A stretch of 64,000 bases of DNA from Roseovarius spongiae. Lineage in GTDB: Bacteria > Pseudomonadota > Alphaproteobacteria > Rhodobacterales > Rhodobacteraceae. How positions within the stretch are numbered: position 1 is the first letter of the stretch; every line of letters starts with the position of its first letter. Positions 18,123 through 27,177 of the stretch are shown in pieces. The notes under the pieces were generated by a model that did no database searches, was not told where the DNA came from, and saw only the letters and a list, made by a program, of their open reading frames with translations. The DNA lies in NCBI RefSeq assembly GCF_003651245.1, contig NZ_RAPE01000001.1:310001-374000 (forward strand). The letters run 5' to 3'. The position numbers and the translations under genes are program-made.

Positions 18123-19084
18123 GCCATCACTCCCTTGTCGCTCTGTTCCGCGCGCCGCACCCGCAACCGGCGCGCCAACAGGTCCATCGCCGCCATGCGC
18201 ACCGCGACGCCCATCTCGACCTGTTCGCGGATGACGCTGCGGGCCACGTCGTCCGCCAGTTCGCCGTCGATCTCTACGCCGCGGTTCATCGGCCCCGGAT
18301 GCATGACGATGGCGTCGGGCGCGGCATGGACGAGCTTTTCGGCGTCCAGCCCGAAGCGGTGGTAATATTCGCGCTCGGACGGGATGAAGCCGCCGTCCAT
18401 CCGTTCGCGCTGAAGGCGCAGCATCATCACCACGTCGACGCCCTTCAGCCCCTCTTCCATGTCGTCGAACACCTCGACGCCGAATTCGTCGATGCGCGCG
18501 GGCATCAGCGTGGGCGGCCCGATCAGGCGGATGCGGTTCTCCATCTTGCCCAGCAGGATGATGTTCGAGCGCGCAACCCGGCTGTGCGCGATATCGCCGC
18601 AGATCGCGACGCTGAGCCGGTGCAGCCGCCCCTTGGCGCGCCGGATCGTCAGCGCGTCGAGCAGCGCCTGCGTCGGATGCTCATGCCGCCCGTCGCCGGC
18701 GTTCAGCACCGCGCAGTTCACCTTTTGCGCAAGCAGATCCACCGCGCCCGATTGCGGGTGTCGCACCACCAGCAGGTCGGGGTGCATCGCGTTGAGCGTC
18801 GTCGCCGTGTCGATCAGCGTCTCGCCCTTCTTGATGCTCGACGCCTGCATCGCCATGTTCATCACGTCCGCGCCAAGCCGCTTGCCCGCCAGTTCGAAAC
18901 TGGCCTGCGTGCGCGTGGAGTTCTCGAAGAACATGTTGATCTGGGTGAGCCCGGTCAGCGCGTCGGTATGCTTGACCTCGCGGCGGTTCAGCGCGGCATA
19001 CTGGTCCGCGAGGTCGAGCAGCGTTGCGATGTCCGCGGGCGCGAGCGGTTCGATCCCCAGAAGGTGGTCATGGTCAAAGCGCAC
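18119..19084 (-). CDS. pyrB: Aspartate carbamoyltransferase catalytic subunit
   Basis: Condenses carbamoyl phosphate with aspartate in the first committed step of pyrimidine synthesis. Motifs: [13 protein letters not shown] (carbamoyl-phosphate loop), [16 protein letters not shown] and [12 protein letters not shown]. The GTG at 19084 is preferred: AGGAG lies 9 bases upstream and the 321-residue product starts [14 protein letters not shown], normal for the family; an upstream in-frame TTG at 19147 would add a tail not expected. The downstream PyrC homologue probably forms a hetero-oligomer with it. No pyrI is present. Two hairpins in the leader may regulate expression. Confidence 0.95.
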   Translation of the reverse strand: MRFDHDHLLGIEPLAPADIATLLDLADQYAALNRREVKHTDALTGLTQINMFFENSTRTQASFELAGKRLGADVMNMAMQASSIKKGETLIDTATTLNAMHPDLLVVRHPQSGAVDLLAQKVNCAVLNAGDGRHEHPTQALLDALTIRRAKGRLHRLSVAICGDIAHSRVARSNIILLGKMENRIRLIGPPTLMPARIDEFGVEVFDDMEEGLKGVDVVMMLRLQRERMDGGFIPSEREYYHRFGLDAEKLVHAAPDAIVMHPGPMNRGVEIDGELADDVARSVIREQVEMGVAVRMAAMDLLARRLRVRRAEQSDKGVMA

Positions 19085-19101
19085 TGGTCCGGTTCTCCTG
19101 C

Positions 19102-19155
19102 CGCGGGGGCCCCGCGCAGTTATCGCATCTCGCCGGGGGCGGATCAACGCCCCCG
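19102..19155 (-). promoter_or_regulatory. Two hairpins in the pyrB leader
   Basis: Minus-strand leader of pyrB holds CGGGGGCG/CGCCCCCG (19155-19134, 6-nt loop) and, adjoining the ribosome site, the near-perfect palindrome CGCGGGG-G-CCCCGCG (19116-19102). The second could occlude the AGGAG at 19095-19099. They might be an attenuation or translation-control element; equally they may be GC-rich background in the 185-bp region divergent with the uracil-DNA glycosylase gene. Confidence 0.35.
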
Positions 19156-19269
19156 CGCGGCGCGCGCGCCGCGGCGGCGGGATTCAGGCGTTTTCAGCAG
19201 CAAATAACATCCGGCGCGGCAGATTTGCGCGCTGCTTTCCGCGGCGCGCCGGGCGCGATAGCATGGGGC

Positions 19270-20064
19270 ATGGATTCGGCATTGGATTTTCACGCGGCGC
19301 GCGCGCTGCTGGCCTGGCAGGTAGAGCTCGGCGCGGACGAGGCGATCGGCGACGCGCCGGTGAACCGCTACGATCTGCCCGACACGGCGCCGGGCAGGCC
19401 CGCTCGCAAGACGGCGGCGACCGAGCCCGAGCCGGTCGCGCAGGCCGCGGCGGCCGACCCGGTGGCGGATGCGCGGCGCATGGCGCAGGCGGCGGCGGAT
19501 CTCGACGGCTTGCGCGCGGCGATGGCGGCCTTTGAACATTGCGAACTGAAGCGCGGCGCGCGCAACCTGGTCTTCGCCGACGGCAACCCGGCCGCGCGGG
19601 TGATGATCATCGGCGAGGCGCCGGGCCGCGAGGAGGACCAAGCCGGCAAGCCCTTCGTCGGGCGCGCGGGCAAGATGCTCGACCGGATGCTGGCGGCGAT
19701 CGGGCTGGACCGCGCCGCGCAGGACGGGGCGCACGCGGCCTATATCGCGAACGTGGTGCCGTGGCGGCCGCCACAGAACCGCGACCCTTCCGCCGAGGAG
19801 ATCGCGATGATGGTTCCCTTCATGCAGCGTCATGTCGAGTTGGCCGCGCCCGACCTGCTAGTGCTCGTGGGCAACATCAGCTGCGAGGCGGGGCTGGGCA
19901 AGCGCGGCATCACCCGGCTGCGCGGCGGCTGGACGCAGGCCTATGGCCGCCCGGCGCTGCCGATGTTCCACCCCGCCTACCTGCTGCGCCAGCCGGCGAA
20001 GAAGCGCGAGGCCTGGGCCGACCTGCTGAGCCTTCAGGCGCGGCTGCGGGAGGGCGGCGCATGA
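19270..20064 (+). CDS. Uracil-DNA glycosylase, family 4-like
   Basis: Base-excision repair enzyme removing uracil from DNA. The 264-residue protein has an N-terminal Ala/Pro-rich extension (1-80) and then the family core: [18 protein letters not shown] with Glu116, [26 protein letters not shown] and [10 protein letters not shown] (233-242). Of the four cysteines that hold the [4Fe-4S] cluster in canonical family 4, only Cys91 is kept: the partner at CxxC is Phe88, the CRPPQNR cysteine is Trp155 and the fourth is absent. It is therefore probably cluster-free. ATG 19270 was chosen by the start of [14 protein letters not shown]; the ORF extending upstream crosses the pyrB leader. Confidence 0.85.
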   Translation: MDSALDFHAARALLAWQVELGADEAIGDAPVNRYDLPDTAPGRPARKTAATEPEPVAQAAAADPVADARRMAQAAADLDGLRAAMAAFEHCELKRGARNLVFADGNPAARVMIIGEAPGREEDQAGKPFVGRAGKMLDRMLAAIGLDRAAQDGAHAAYIANVVPWRPPQNRDPSAEEIAMMVPFMQRHVELAAPDLLVLVGNISCEAGLGKRGITRLRGGWTQAYGRPALPMFHPAYLLRQPAKKREAWADLLSLQARLREGGA

Positions 20065-20666
20065 AAATCCTCGCGTTCTCGGACTTGCACCATGCCTGCG
20101 CCCGCGCCGAGGCGCTGGTCGCGGCCAGCCGAACCGCCGACCTGGTGATCGGCGCCGGCGATTTCTGCAACATGCGCCGGGATCTCGCGGACGCGCTGGC
20201 GCTGCTGGACGGCATCAGCGCGCCGATGGTGCTGGTCCCCGGCAACGCCGAGAGCGCGGACGAGCTGCGCGCCGCCGCCCCCGGGGGCGCGCGCGTGCTG
20301 CATGGCGAGGGGACGGAGGTGGACGGCCTACGCCTCTTCGGGCTGGGCTACGGGGTGCCGGTGACGCCGTTTGGCGCGTGGTCTTGCGATCTGCCCGAGG
20401 AAGAGGCCGCGCGCATGCTCGCGCCGTGCAGCCGCGCCGACATTCTCGTCACCCATTCGCCGCCCAAGGGCGTCGCCGACCGCACTTCGGCGGGGCAATC
20501 CGTCGGCTCCACCGCGATCCATGCGGCGATAGAGCGCATCCAGCCGCAACTGGCGCTTTGCGGGCATATCCACGACAGTTGGGGGCAGGGCGGGCTGATC
20601 GGCCGCACGAAGGTGCGGAACCTCGGGCCTGCGCCCAACTGGTTCGACATCGAGGGAGAGGCATGA
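20061..20666 (+). CDS. Calcineurin-like metallophosphoesterase
   Basis: Soluble two-metal phosphoesterase of 201 residues. Motifs in order: FSDLHH (6-11), GAGDFCN (about 37-43), PGNAES (GNxx motif, with Ala-Glu in place of the usual His/Cys-Asp), VTHSPPKG and CGHIHDSWG. The substrate is unknown. It overlaps the uracil-DNA glycosylase stop and the moaB start by 4 bp each, so the three are translationally coupled; that supports co-expression, not a shared pathway. Confidence 0.85.
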   Translation: MKILAFSDLHHACARAEALVAASRTADLVIGAGDFCNMRRDLADALALLDGISAPMVLVPGNAESADELRAAAPGGARVLHGEGTEVDGLRLFGLGYGVPVTPFGAWSCDLPEEEAARMLAPCSRADILVTHSPPKGVADRTSAGQSVGSTAIHAAIERIQPQLALCGHIHDSWGQGGLIGRTKVRNLGPAPNWFDIEGEA

Positions 20667-21196
20667 GCGAGACGCGCGAATTCATTCCGGTCCGCATCGC
20701 GGTGCTGACGGTCAGCGACACGCGGCAGGCGGGCGACGACCGCTCGGGCGACACGTTGGCCGGGCGGATCGGGGACGCGGGCCATGTCCTCGCCGCGCGC
20801 GCCATCGCAAGGGACGACCGCGCGGAGATCGCCGCGCAACTGCGGGCGTGGATCGACGACCCGGAGATCGACGTGATCCTCTCTACCGGGGGCACCGGTC
20901 TCACCGGGCGGGATGTCACCGTCGAGGCGCATCGCGACGTCTACGAGAAAGAGATCGAGGCTTTCGGAACCATCTTCACCATGCTCTCGATGCAGAAGAT
21001 CGGGACCAGCGCGGTGCAGTCGCGCGCGACCGGCGGCGTCGCGGGGGGGACCTATCTATTCGCGCTTCCGGGCAGCCCCGGCGCGTGCAAGGACGCCTGG
21101 GACGGCATTCTCGCGGCGCAGCTCGATTACCGGCACATGCCCTGCAACTTCGTCGAGATCATGCCGCGCCTCGATGAACACCTGCGGCGCAAGTGA
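20663..21196 (+). CDS. moaB: Molybdenum cofactor biosynthesis protein B
   Basis: MoaB/MogA-fold protein of 177 residues that binds molybdopterin and adenylylates it or supports molybdate insertion. Typical blocks: VSDTRQAGDDRSGD (about 18-31), STGGTGLTGRDVT (the molybdopterin-binding loop) and ALPGSPGACKDAWD. The ATG overlaps the stop of the phosphoesterase by 4 bp. No other moa/moe genes are nearby. Confidence 0.93.
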   Translation: MSETREFIPVRIAVLTVSDTRQAGDDRSGDTLAGRIGDAGHVLAARAIARDDRAEIAAQLRAWIDDPEIDVILSTGGTGLTGRDVTVEAHRDVYEKEIEAFGTIFTMLSMQKIGTSAVQSRATGGVAGGTYLFALPGSPGACKDAWDGILAAQLDYRHMPCNFVEIMPRLDEHLRRK

Positions 21197-21219
21197 CGCA
21201 ACTGTCATCGGCTGCGCGC

Positions 21220-21257
21220 TTGGTGTTTCGCGCGCGACGCTTTACATTGGGCCAATG
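21220..21257 (+). promoter_or_regulatory. Promoter and palindromic operator candidate for the RND efflux genes
   Basis: TTGGTG (21220-21225) and TACATT (21243-21248) are 17 bp apart. The perfect palindrome CATTGG-G-CCAATG (21245-21257) overlaps the -10 box, the usual place for a repressor site. ATG of the adaptor gene is at 21296. No regulator gene is adjacent. Confidence 0.4.
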
Positions 21258-21295
21258 CGCCCAGGGCGGGGCGCGCCAACAAGGCCCTGTGAGAT

Positions 21296-22756
21296 ATGCG
21301 GTTTCTGCGCCATAGCCTGACCGGTCTGTTCCTCGTGTCGATGACGCTGGGGCTGCTGGGCTACGCCGGCTACGTGCTCTATGACGCGGTGCAGACCCGG
21401 CTGAGCGCGGAGCCGCGCATGCCCGAGCGGCGCGAACGCATGTTCGCGGTCAACGTCGTCACCGCCGCGCCGCAGCGGATCACCCCCGTCCTCACGGTCT
21501 TTGGCGAGGTGCAGAGCCGCCGCTCGCTCGAGATACGCGCCCGCGCGAGCGGCACGCTGGTCGAACTGGCCGAGGCGTTCGAGGAAGGCGGGCAGGTGCG
21601 CAAAGGGCAGCTTCTGGCGCGCATCGACCCCGCCGACAGCGAGGCGGCGCTCGCCCGCGCGAAAAGCGACGTGCTGGATGCGCGGGCCGAGGTGCGCGAC
21701 GCGCAGCGCAGCCTCGGGCTGGCGCAGGACGAACTGGCGGCGGCGCAGGCGCAGGCGGACCTGCGCGAGCGGGCGTTTCAGCGGCAGAAAGACCTCGAGG
21801 AGCGCGGCGTCGGCACCGCGGCGGCGGTGGAGACGGCCGAGCTGGCCGCATCGCAGGCCCGGCAGGTCGTCATCACCCGCCGGCAGGCCGTGGCCGCCGC
21901 CGAGGCGCGGATCGATCTTGCCAAAACCGCGCTGTCGCGCGCCGAGATCTCGCGCGATGAGGCCGGTCGCAGGCTCGCCGATACGCGCATCACCACCGGC
22001 TTCTCGGGCAGCCTGAGCGACGTGGCGGCGGTCGAGGGCGGGCTGGTTTCGGCGAACGAGCGGCTGGCGACGCTGGTCGACGCCGACGCGCTCGAGGTGG
22101 CGTTCCGCGTCTCCACCCCGCAATTCGCGCGGCTGCTGGACGCGGACGGCCGCCTGCGCCGCGCGCCGGTCACCGCCACGCTCGAGGCGTTCGGCGTCGA
22201 TCTCGAGGCTACCGGCGCGATCACCCGCGCCGGCGCGGCTGTGGGCGAGGGGCAGACCGGGCGACTGGTCTTCGCCCGGCTCGGGGAGGCGGCAGGCATG
22301 AAGCCCGGCGATTTCGTCACCGTCCGCGTGCGGGAGCCGCCGCTTGACCAGGTTGTGCGGCTGCCTGCCTCCGCACTCGGGGCCGATGGCGCGGTGCTGG
22401 CGCTGGGCCCGGATGACCGGCTCGAATCGCTCGAGGTCACGCTCCTGCGCCGCCAGGGCGACGACATCCTCGTGCGCGGCGCGGCGCTTGCCGGGCGCGA
22501 GGTGGTGACCGGACGCTCGCCGCTTCTGGGCGCGGGGATCAAGGTGCGCGCGATCCGCCCCGAGTCGGCGGGCCCGCGCGCCGACGCGCCCGAGATGCTG
22601 ACGCTGAGCGCGGAGCGCCGCGCGCGGCTCGTCGCCTACGTGCAGGACAGCGCCGACATGCCCGACGCGGTCAAGACTCGGCTGCTCGCCAAGCTGGGGC
22701 AGGACCGCGTGCCCGCCCGCGTGGTCGAGCGGCTGGAAACCCGGATGGGCGGCTAG
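21296..22756 (+). CDS. RND efflux system periplasmic adaptor subunit (HlyD/MFP family)
   Basis: Membrane-fusion protein of 486 residues linking an inner-membrane RND pump to an outer-membrane channel. One N-terminal membrane anchor (about 8-30) is followed by a barrel-sandwich half (RARASGTLVELA, then GGQVRKGQLLARID), a long alpha-hairpin (about 115-215, Ala/Arg/Glu-rich, ending QARQVVITRRQAVAAAEARI), and the beta-barrel and membrane-proximal domains. The extended Ala/Arg-rich C-terminal helix (about 430-486) is longer than in AcrA-like proteins. The RND permease starts 3 bp after its stop. No outer-membrane TolC gene is nearby. Confidence 0.9.
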   Translation: MRFLRHSLTGLFLVSMTLGLLGYAGYVLYDAVQTRLSAEPRMPERRERMFAVNVVTAAPQRITPVLTVFGEVQSRRSLEIRARASGTLVELAEAFEEGGQVRKGQLLARIDPADSEAALARAKSDVLDARAEVRDAQRSLGLAQDELAAAQAQADLRERAFQRQKDLEERGVGTAAAVETAELAASQARQVVITRRQAVAAAEARIDLAKTALSRAEISRDEAGRRLADTRITTGFSGSLSDVAAVEGGLVSANERLATLVDADALEVAFRVSTPQFARLLDADGRLRRAPVTATLEAFGVDLEATGAITRAGAAVGEGQTGRLVFARLGEAAGMKPGDFVTVRVREPPLDQVVRLPASALGADGAVLALGPDDRLESLEVTLLRRQGDDILVRGAALAGREVVTGRSPLLGAGIKVRAIRPESAGPRADAPEMLTLSAERRARLVAYVQDSADMPDAVKTRLLAKLGQDRVPARVVERLETRMGG

Positions 22757-22759
22757 GGC

Positions 22760-25700
22760 ATGGCGCGCGCCATTCCTCCGGCGGCGGGCGGGCTGCTGTC
22801 GTATTTCACCCGCCACCGCACCGCGGCGAACCTGCTGCTGTTGTTGCTGATCGTGCTGGGCGTCGCCGCCGCGCCGCGCATGCGCGCGCAGTTCCTGCCG
22901 GACGTGATCGTGGACACCGTCACCGTCTCGATCACCTGGGAGGGCGCGGGGGCCGAGGATGTCGACGCCGCGATCGTCCAGCCGCTCGAGCCTGCCTTGC
23001 TGGCCGTGGAAGGCGTCGAATCAACCCAGGCCACCAGCCGTGAAAACAGCGCGCGCATCACGCTCGAGTTCGAACCCGGCTGGGACATGGGCCGCGCCGC
23101 GACGGATGTGGAGGCGGCGGTCGACTCTGTCACGACCCTGCCCGAAGAGGCCGATGAGCCGGTGGTGCGCCGCGGGGCGTGGCGCGACCGGGTGACGGAC
23201 GTGGTCATTACCGGGCCGCTGGGCGCGCAGCAACTTGGCCTTTACGCGGATGAATTCATCACCCGCCTGTTCGCCGCGGGGGTGACGCGGACCACCGTGC
23301 GCGGCGTGGCCGCGCCCGAAACCATCGTCGAGGCGCCGTCTACCGCACTCATGGCGCATGACGTTACGATGGCCGAGATCGCCGCCGCGATCCGCGCCGA
23401 GGTCGACGCCGCCCCGGCGGGCGATGTCGAGGGCGCCAACACCCGCGTGCGCACCGGCACCGAAAAGCGCACGCCCGAGCAGATCGCCGCCATCACCCTG
23501 CGCGTCAATCCCGACCGCTCGCGGCTGACCATCGGCGACGTGGCCCATATCCGCACCGAGGGCGTGGCGCGCGAGCGCGGCTATTTCGTCGGCGACGACC
23601 CGGCGATGTCGATCCGGGTCGACCGTTCCGCGCGGGGCGACGCGCTGGCGATCCAGGACGCGGTCGAGAAGGTCGCGGCGCAGATGGCCGAAACCCTGCC
23701 CGAAGGCGTCACGGTCAAGCTGGTCCGCACCCGCTCCGAGAACATCTCGGCGCGGCTCGACATGCTGCTCGGGAACGGGCTCACGGGGCTTTTGCTGGTG
23801 GTGACGCTGCTGTTTCTCTTTCTCAACGCGCGCATCGCGTTCTGGGTGGCGGCGGGCATTCCGGTGGCGATGTGCGCGGCGGTGGCGCTGATGTACGCGG
23901 CGGGGATCACCATCAACATGATCTCGCTCTTTGCGCTCATCATCACGCTGGGGATCGTGGTGGATGACGCGATCGTCGTGGGCGAACACGCCGACGCCCG
24001 CACCCGCCGGCTGCGCGAATCCCCGGCCCAGGCGGCCGAGAACGCCGCCCGGCGCATGGCGATGCCGGTGTTCTGCGCGACGCTGACCACGATTATCGCC
24101 TTCTTCGGTCTCGTGGTGATCGGGGGGCGGTTCGGGACGCTCATCGCCGACATTCCCTTTACCGTGATCGTGGTGCTCACCGCGTCGCTGATCGAGTGTT
24201 TCCTGATCCTGCCCAACCACATGAGCCACGCGCTCGTCCATTCGGCGCGCGAACACTGGTACGACGCGCCGTCGCGGGTGGTGAACCGCGGGTTCGTGTG
24301 GGTGCGCGCCTATCTTTTCCGACCGCTGATGGCGGGGGTGATCCGGGCGCGCTATCCGGTGCTGGCCGGCGCGGTGCTGGTGCTCAGCTCGCAGCTGGCG
24401 CTGTTCGCGCGCGGCGACGTCACATGGCGGTTCTTCAACGCGCCCGAGCGCGGCAGCGTGACCGGCAATTTCGCGATGGCGCCGGGGGCCACGCGCGCCG
24501 ATTCGATGGCGATGATGCGCGAGATGCAGCGCGCGACCGAGGCGCTGGCGGCGGAATATGTGCAGACATATGGGCGCAGCCCGCTGGCTTACGTGATGGC
24601 CGAGGTCGGCGGCAACGCCGGGCGCGGCATGGCCGGAACCGAGACCAAGGAGCCCGACCAGCTCGGCGGGATATCGATCGAGCTGATCGACGCCGACCTG
24701 CGCCCCTATTCGAGCTTTGCGTTCGTCGCCGACCTCCAGGAACGGATCGTGCAGCACCCGCTGGCGGAAACCGTGAGCTTCCGCGCCTGGCGCGGCGGGC
24801 CGGGGGGCGATGCGCTCGACGTGCAGTTCTACGGCGCGGACGCGGAGCAGCTCAAGCAGGCGTCGGGCGCGCTCAGGGCGGCGCTGATGCGCTATCCCGA
24901 GGTCTCGGGGTTGGAGGACGACCTTGCCTACGACAAGGAGGAGCTGATTCTCGACCTGACGCCGCAGGGGGCGGCGCTCGGGTTCGACATCGACGGGCTG
25001 GGCCGGGTCTTGCGTGCGCGCCTCGCCGGGATCGAGGCGGCGACCTACCCGCTCGGGCCGCGTAGCGCCGCGATCCGGGTCGAGCTGCCCGAGGGCGAAC
25101 TGACCGCCGATTTCCTTCAGCGGATGCAGTTGCGCACGGCGGCGGGCGGCTATGTCCCGCTGGCCGATATCGTGACGGTCGAGCGGCGCAACGGCTTCTC
25201 GACCGTGCGGCGCGAGAACGGGCTGCGCACGATCAGCGTGACCGGCGAATTGTCCGAGGACGACCCGGCCCGCGCCGCCGAGGTGATGCAGGCGCTCGAG
25301 AGCGAGATCCTGCCGCGCATCGCCGCGGAGCAACAGGTCGAATGGCGGCTCGCGGGCCTCAGCGAACAGGAGGACGAATTCCTCGCCGAGGCGCGGCTCG
25401 GACTGATGCTGACGCTAACGGGGATATACCTGGTGCTTGCCTGGGTGTTCTCGAGCTGGACGCGCCCGTTCGTGGTTATGGCGATCATTCCCTTCGGCCT
25501 TGTCGGCACGATCTATGGCCATGCGCAATGGGACGTGCCGCTCAGCATGTTCACGGTGGTGGGGTTGCTGGGCATGACCGGGATCATCATCAATGATTCG
25601 ATCGTGCTGGTCACCACCATCGACGAATACGCCGCCGAGCGCGGCCTGGCGCCGTCGATCATCGACGGGGCGGCGGACCGGCTGCGCCCGGTGATGCTGA

Positions 25701-26170
25701 CCACGCTTACGACCGTGGCCGGCCTTGCGCCGCTTCTGTTCGAGCGCTCGGCGCAGGCGCAGTTCCTGCTGCCGACGGTGATCACGCTGGTCTACGGCCT
25801 CGCCTTCGGGATGCTGCTCGTGCTCTTGGTGGTGCCCGCGCTGATCGCGGTGCAGCATGACCTCGCGCGCGAGACGGCGGCGCTGCGTCGCGGGCTCGGG
25901 ATGCGGCGCGGCGGGCGGATACGGCTGGCGCTATGGGCCGGGGCGGCGTTGATCCTTTGCTGGCTTGGCGCGACGCTGGGCTGGACGATCGCGAGCGGCG
26001 CGTTGCCCGCGACGCTGCTGGCGGCGCTGCCGGTCCTGGCGGAGTTCGATCCGATGGTCGCGGCGCTTCTGGCCTTCCTCACGGGCGCGGCGGCGCTCGT
26101 GCTTGCGCTATATGTCGCGCTGGCGCTGACGCAGGCGCTGCGGCGCCCTCAGCCCGCCGGGCAGCCCTGA
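22760..26170 (+). CDS. RND efflux transporter permease, AcrB family
   Basis: Proton-driven inner-membrane pump of 1136 residues, with the twofold repeat of six membrane helices and large periplasmic loops. TM4 keeps the proton-relay aspartates in GIVVDDAIVVGEH. The TM10 lysine of AcrB (AKNAIL) is not seen: the segment reads GMTGIIINDSIVLV. A C-terminal extension of about 90 residues past the usual end carries two more predicted helices (about 1050-1068 and 1088-1112). The substrate is unknown. Its stop lies 22 bp inside the 3' end of the convergent DsbD-like gene. Confidence 0.92.
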   Translation: MARAIPPAAGGLLSYFTRHRTAANLLLLLLIVLGVAAAPRMRAQFLPDVIVDTVTVSITWEGAGAEDVDAAIVQPLEPALLAVEGVESTQATSRENSARITLEFEPGWDMGRAATDVEAAVDSVTTLPEEADEPVVRRGAWRDRVTDVVITGPLGAQQLGLYADEFITRLFAAGVTRTTVRGVAAPETIVEAPSTALMAHDVTMAEIAAAIRAEVDAAPAGDVEGANTRVRTGTEKRTPEQIAAITLRVNPDRSRLTIGDVAHIRTEGVARERGYFVGDDPAMSIRVDRSARGDALAIQDAVEKVAAQMAETLPEGVTVKLVRTRSENISARLDMLLGNGLTGLLLVVTLLFLFLNARIAFWVAAGIPVAMCAAVALMYAAGITINMISLFALIITLGIVVDDAIVVGEHADARTRRLRESPAQAAENAARRMAMPVFCATLTTIIAFFGLVVIGGRFGTLIADIPFTVIVVLTASLIECFLILPNHMSHALVHSAREHWYDAPSRVVNRGFVWVRAYLFRPLMAGVIRARYPVLAGAVLVLSSQLALFARGDVTWRFFNAPERGSVTGNFAMAPGATRADSMAMMREMQRATEALAAEYVQTYGRSPLAYVMAEVGGNAGRGMAGTETKEPDQLGGISIELIDADLRPYSSFAFVADLQERIVQHPLAETVSFRAWRGGPGGDALDVQFYGADAEQLKQASGALRAALMRYPEVSGLEDDLAYDKEELILDLTPQGAALGFDIDGLGRVLRARLAGIEAATYPLGPRSAAIRVELPEGELTADFLQRMQLRTAAGGYVPLADIVTVERRNGFSTVRRENGLRTISVTGELSEDDPARAAEVMQALESEILPRIAAEQQVEWRLAGLSEQEDEFLAEARLGLMLTLTGIYLVLAWVFSSWTRPFVVMAIIPFGLVGTIYGHAQWDVPLSMFTVVGLLGMTGIIINDSIVLVTTIDEYAAERGLAPSIIDGAADRLRPVMLTTLTTVAGLAPLLFERSAQAQFLLPTVITLVYGLAFGMLLVLLVVPALIAVQHDLARETAALRRGLGMRRGGRIRLALWAGAALILCWLGATLGWTIASGALPATLLAALPVLAEFDPMVAALLAFLTGAAALVLALYVALALTQALRRPQPAGQP

Positions 26171-26964
26171 ATGTCCACGGCGTAGGACGTGCCCAGCACG
26201 GTGATGCGCAGCCCCTTGCGGTTCACCGCAAAGCTGCGCCCCTCGGCATGGACCATGCGCGTGTTCACCGTCAGCGTGTCGCCCTTGCGCGCGGCCTTGG
26301 CCGGGGCGACCCAGACCGCCGGGTTGTCGGTCTCGACCACGGCGAATTCGCGTCCGCCGCTGCTCGGCATCGCGATCTCGGCGTGCAGGCGCAGACCCCC
26401 ATCCGCCGGGGCGAGCGTGCAGCGCACCGCGCCGACGCGCGCCTCGGACGCGCTGTAGGGTTGATCGGCGAGCGCGGCGGCGATGCGCGGGTCGCGTTTT
26501 TCGGTGGTGCGGGGCAGGTCGGCGTCGAGCCGCAGCTGCACCGGAATGCACACGTCGCGGCAGACCCCGAGATCGAGCAGCCCGTCGAGCCGCACGTCGC
26601 GCCCCGCCCGGCGCGGCAGCACCCGCAGCGGCAGGATCACCCGTCCGTCATAGCCGATCGTGGTCGTCCCCGCCTGCAGAATCGGTTCGGGCGTTGGCCA
26701 GACGATCTCGACCCCGGCGAGGTTGCGCGAGCCGCTCCAGTCGAACTGCGGCGGGATCCCGAGGTCGCCGGGCGCGCGCCAGTAGGTCTTCCAGCCCGGA
26801 TCGAGCGTGATCTCGAGCGCGGCCATATGCGTGCCGTCCGCCATCCGCCAGCCGGGCAGGAGCCGCGCCTCGAGCACGTCCTCGACCGACCCAGCCGCAT
26901 GGGCGAACGTGGCGGCAAGGGCCGTGGCGAGGCAGGCGAGGGAGCAGAGAACCGTGCGTATCAT
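26149..26964 (-). CDS. Periplasmic DsbD-alpha/ScsB-type domain protein
   Basis: 271-residue exported protein with a Sec signal peptide (MIRTVLCSLACLATALAATF, cleavage after AHA). The mature part resembles the N-terminal alpha domain of DsbD/ScsB: WKTYWRAPGDLGIPPQFDWS, IGYDGRVILPL and the redox-like pair CRDVC (Cys-x3-Cys) near residue 137. No membrane helices or thioredoxin domain follow, so it is the sensor/periplasmic domain alone and would need a partner such as CcdA-type DsbD. ATG 26964 gives the correct signal peptide start. It is convergent with the RND pump and divergent from yqgE. Confidence 0.8.
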   Translation of the reverse strand: MIRTVLCSLACLATALAATFAHAAGSVEDVLEARLLPGWRMADGTHMAALEITLDPGWKTYWRAPGDLGIPPQFDWSGSRNLAGVEIVWPTPEPILQAGTTTIGYDGRVILPLRVLPRRAGRDVRLDGLLDLGVCRDVCIPVQLRLDADLPRTTEKRDPRIAAALADQPYSASEARVGAVRCTLAPADGGLRLHAEIAMPSSGGREFAVVETDNPAVWVAPAKAARKGDTLTVNTRMVHAEGRSFAVNRKGLRITVLGTSYAVDIQGCPAG

Positions 26965-27019
26965 GCCTCCGACATGGGCCATTCCGCGGGCAAAGCCAAC
27001 TCACGTTCCGGCGAAGACG

Positions 27020-27050
27020 TGCAACAATTCCGCCAACGGTATGCAACAAT
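27020..27050. repeat. Paired direct repeat TGCAACAAT
   Basis: TGCAACAAT occurs at 27020-27028 and again at 27042-27050, 22 bp start to start (two helical turns), in the 213-bp divergent region between the DsbD-like gene and yqgE. The spacing suits a dimeric activator or repressor; no regulator is adjacent. Confidence 0.4.
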
Positions 27051-27177
27051 GTCCCATGAACGGACGTTACAGGCCCATGCGCGTGCGGTCCGGCCCCGCC
27101 CCTTGTGTTGACCTGGGCGGTATCCCATTGTCGGAGGGAATACGCGCGCAGGGGCGCGAAACCGCAGGAGACCGGCA

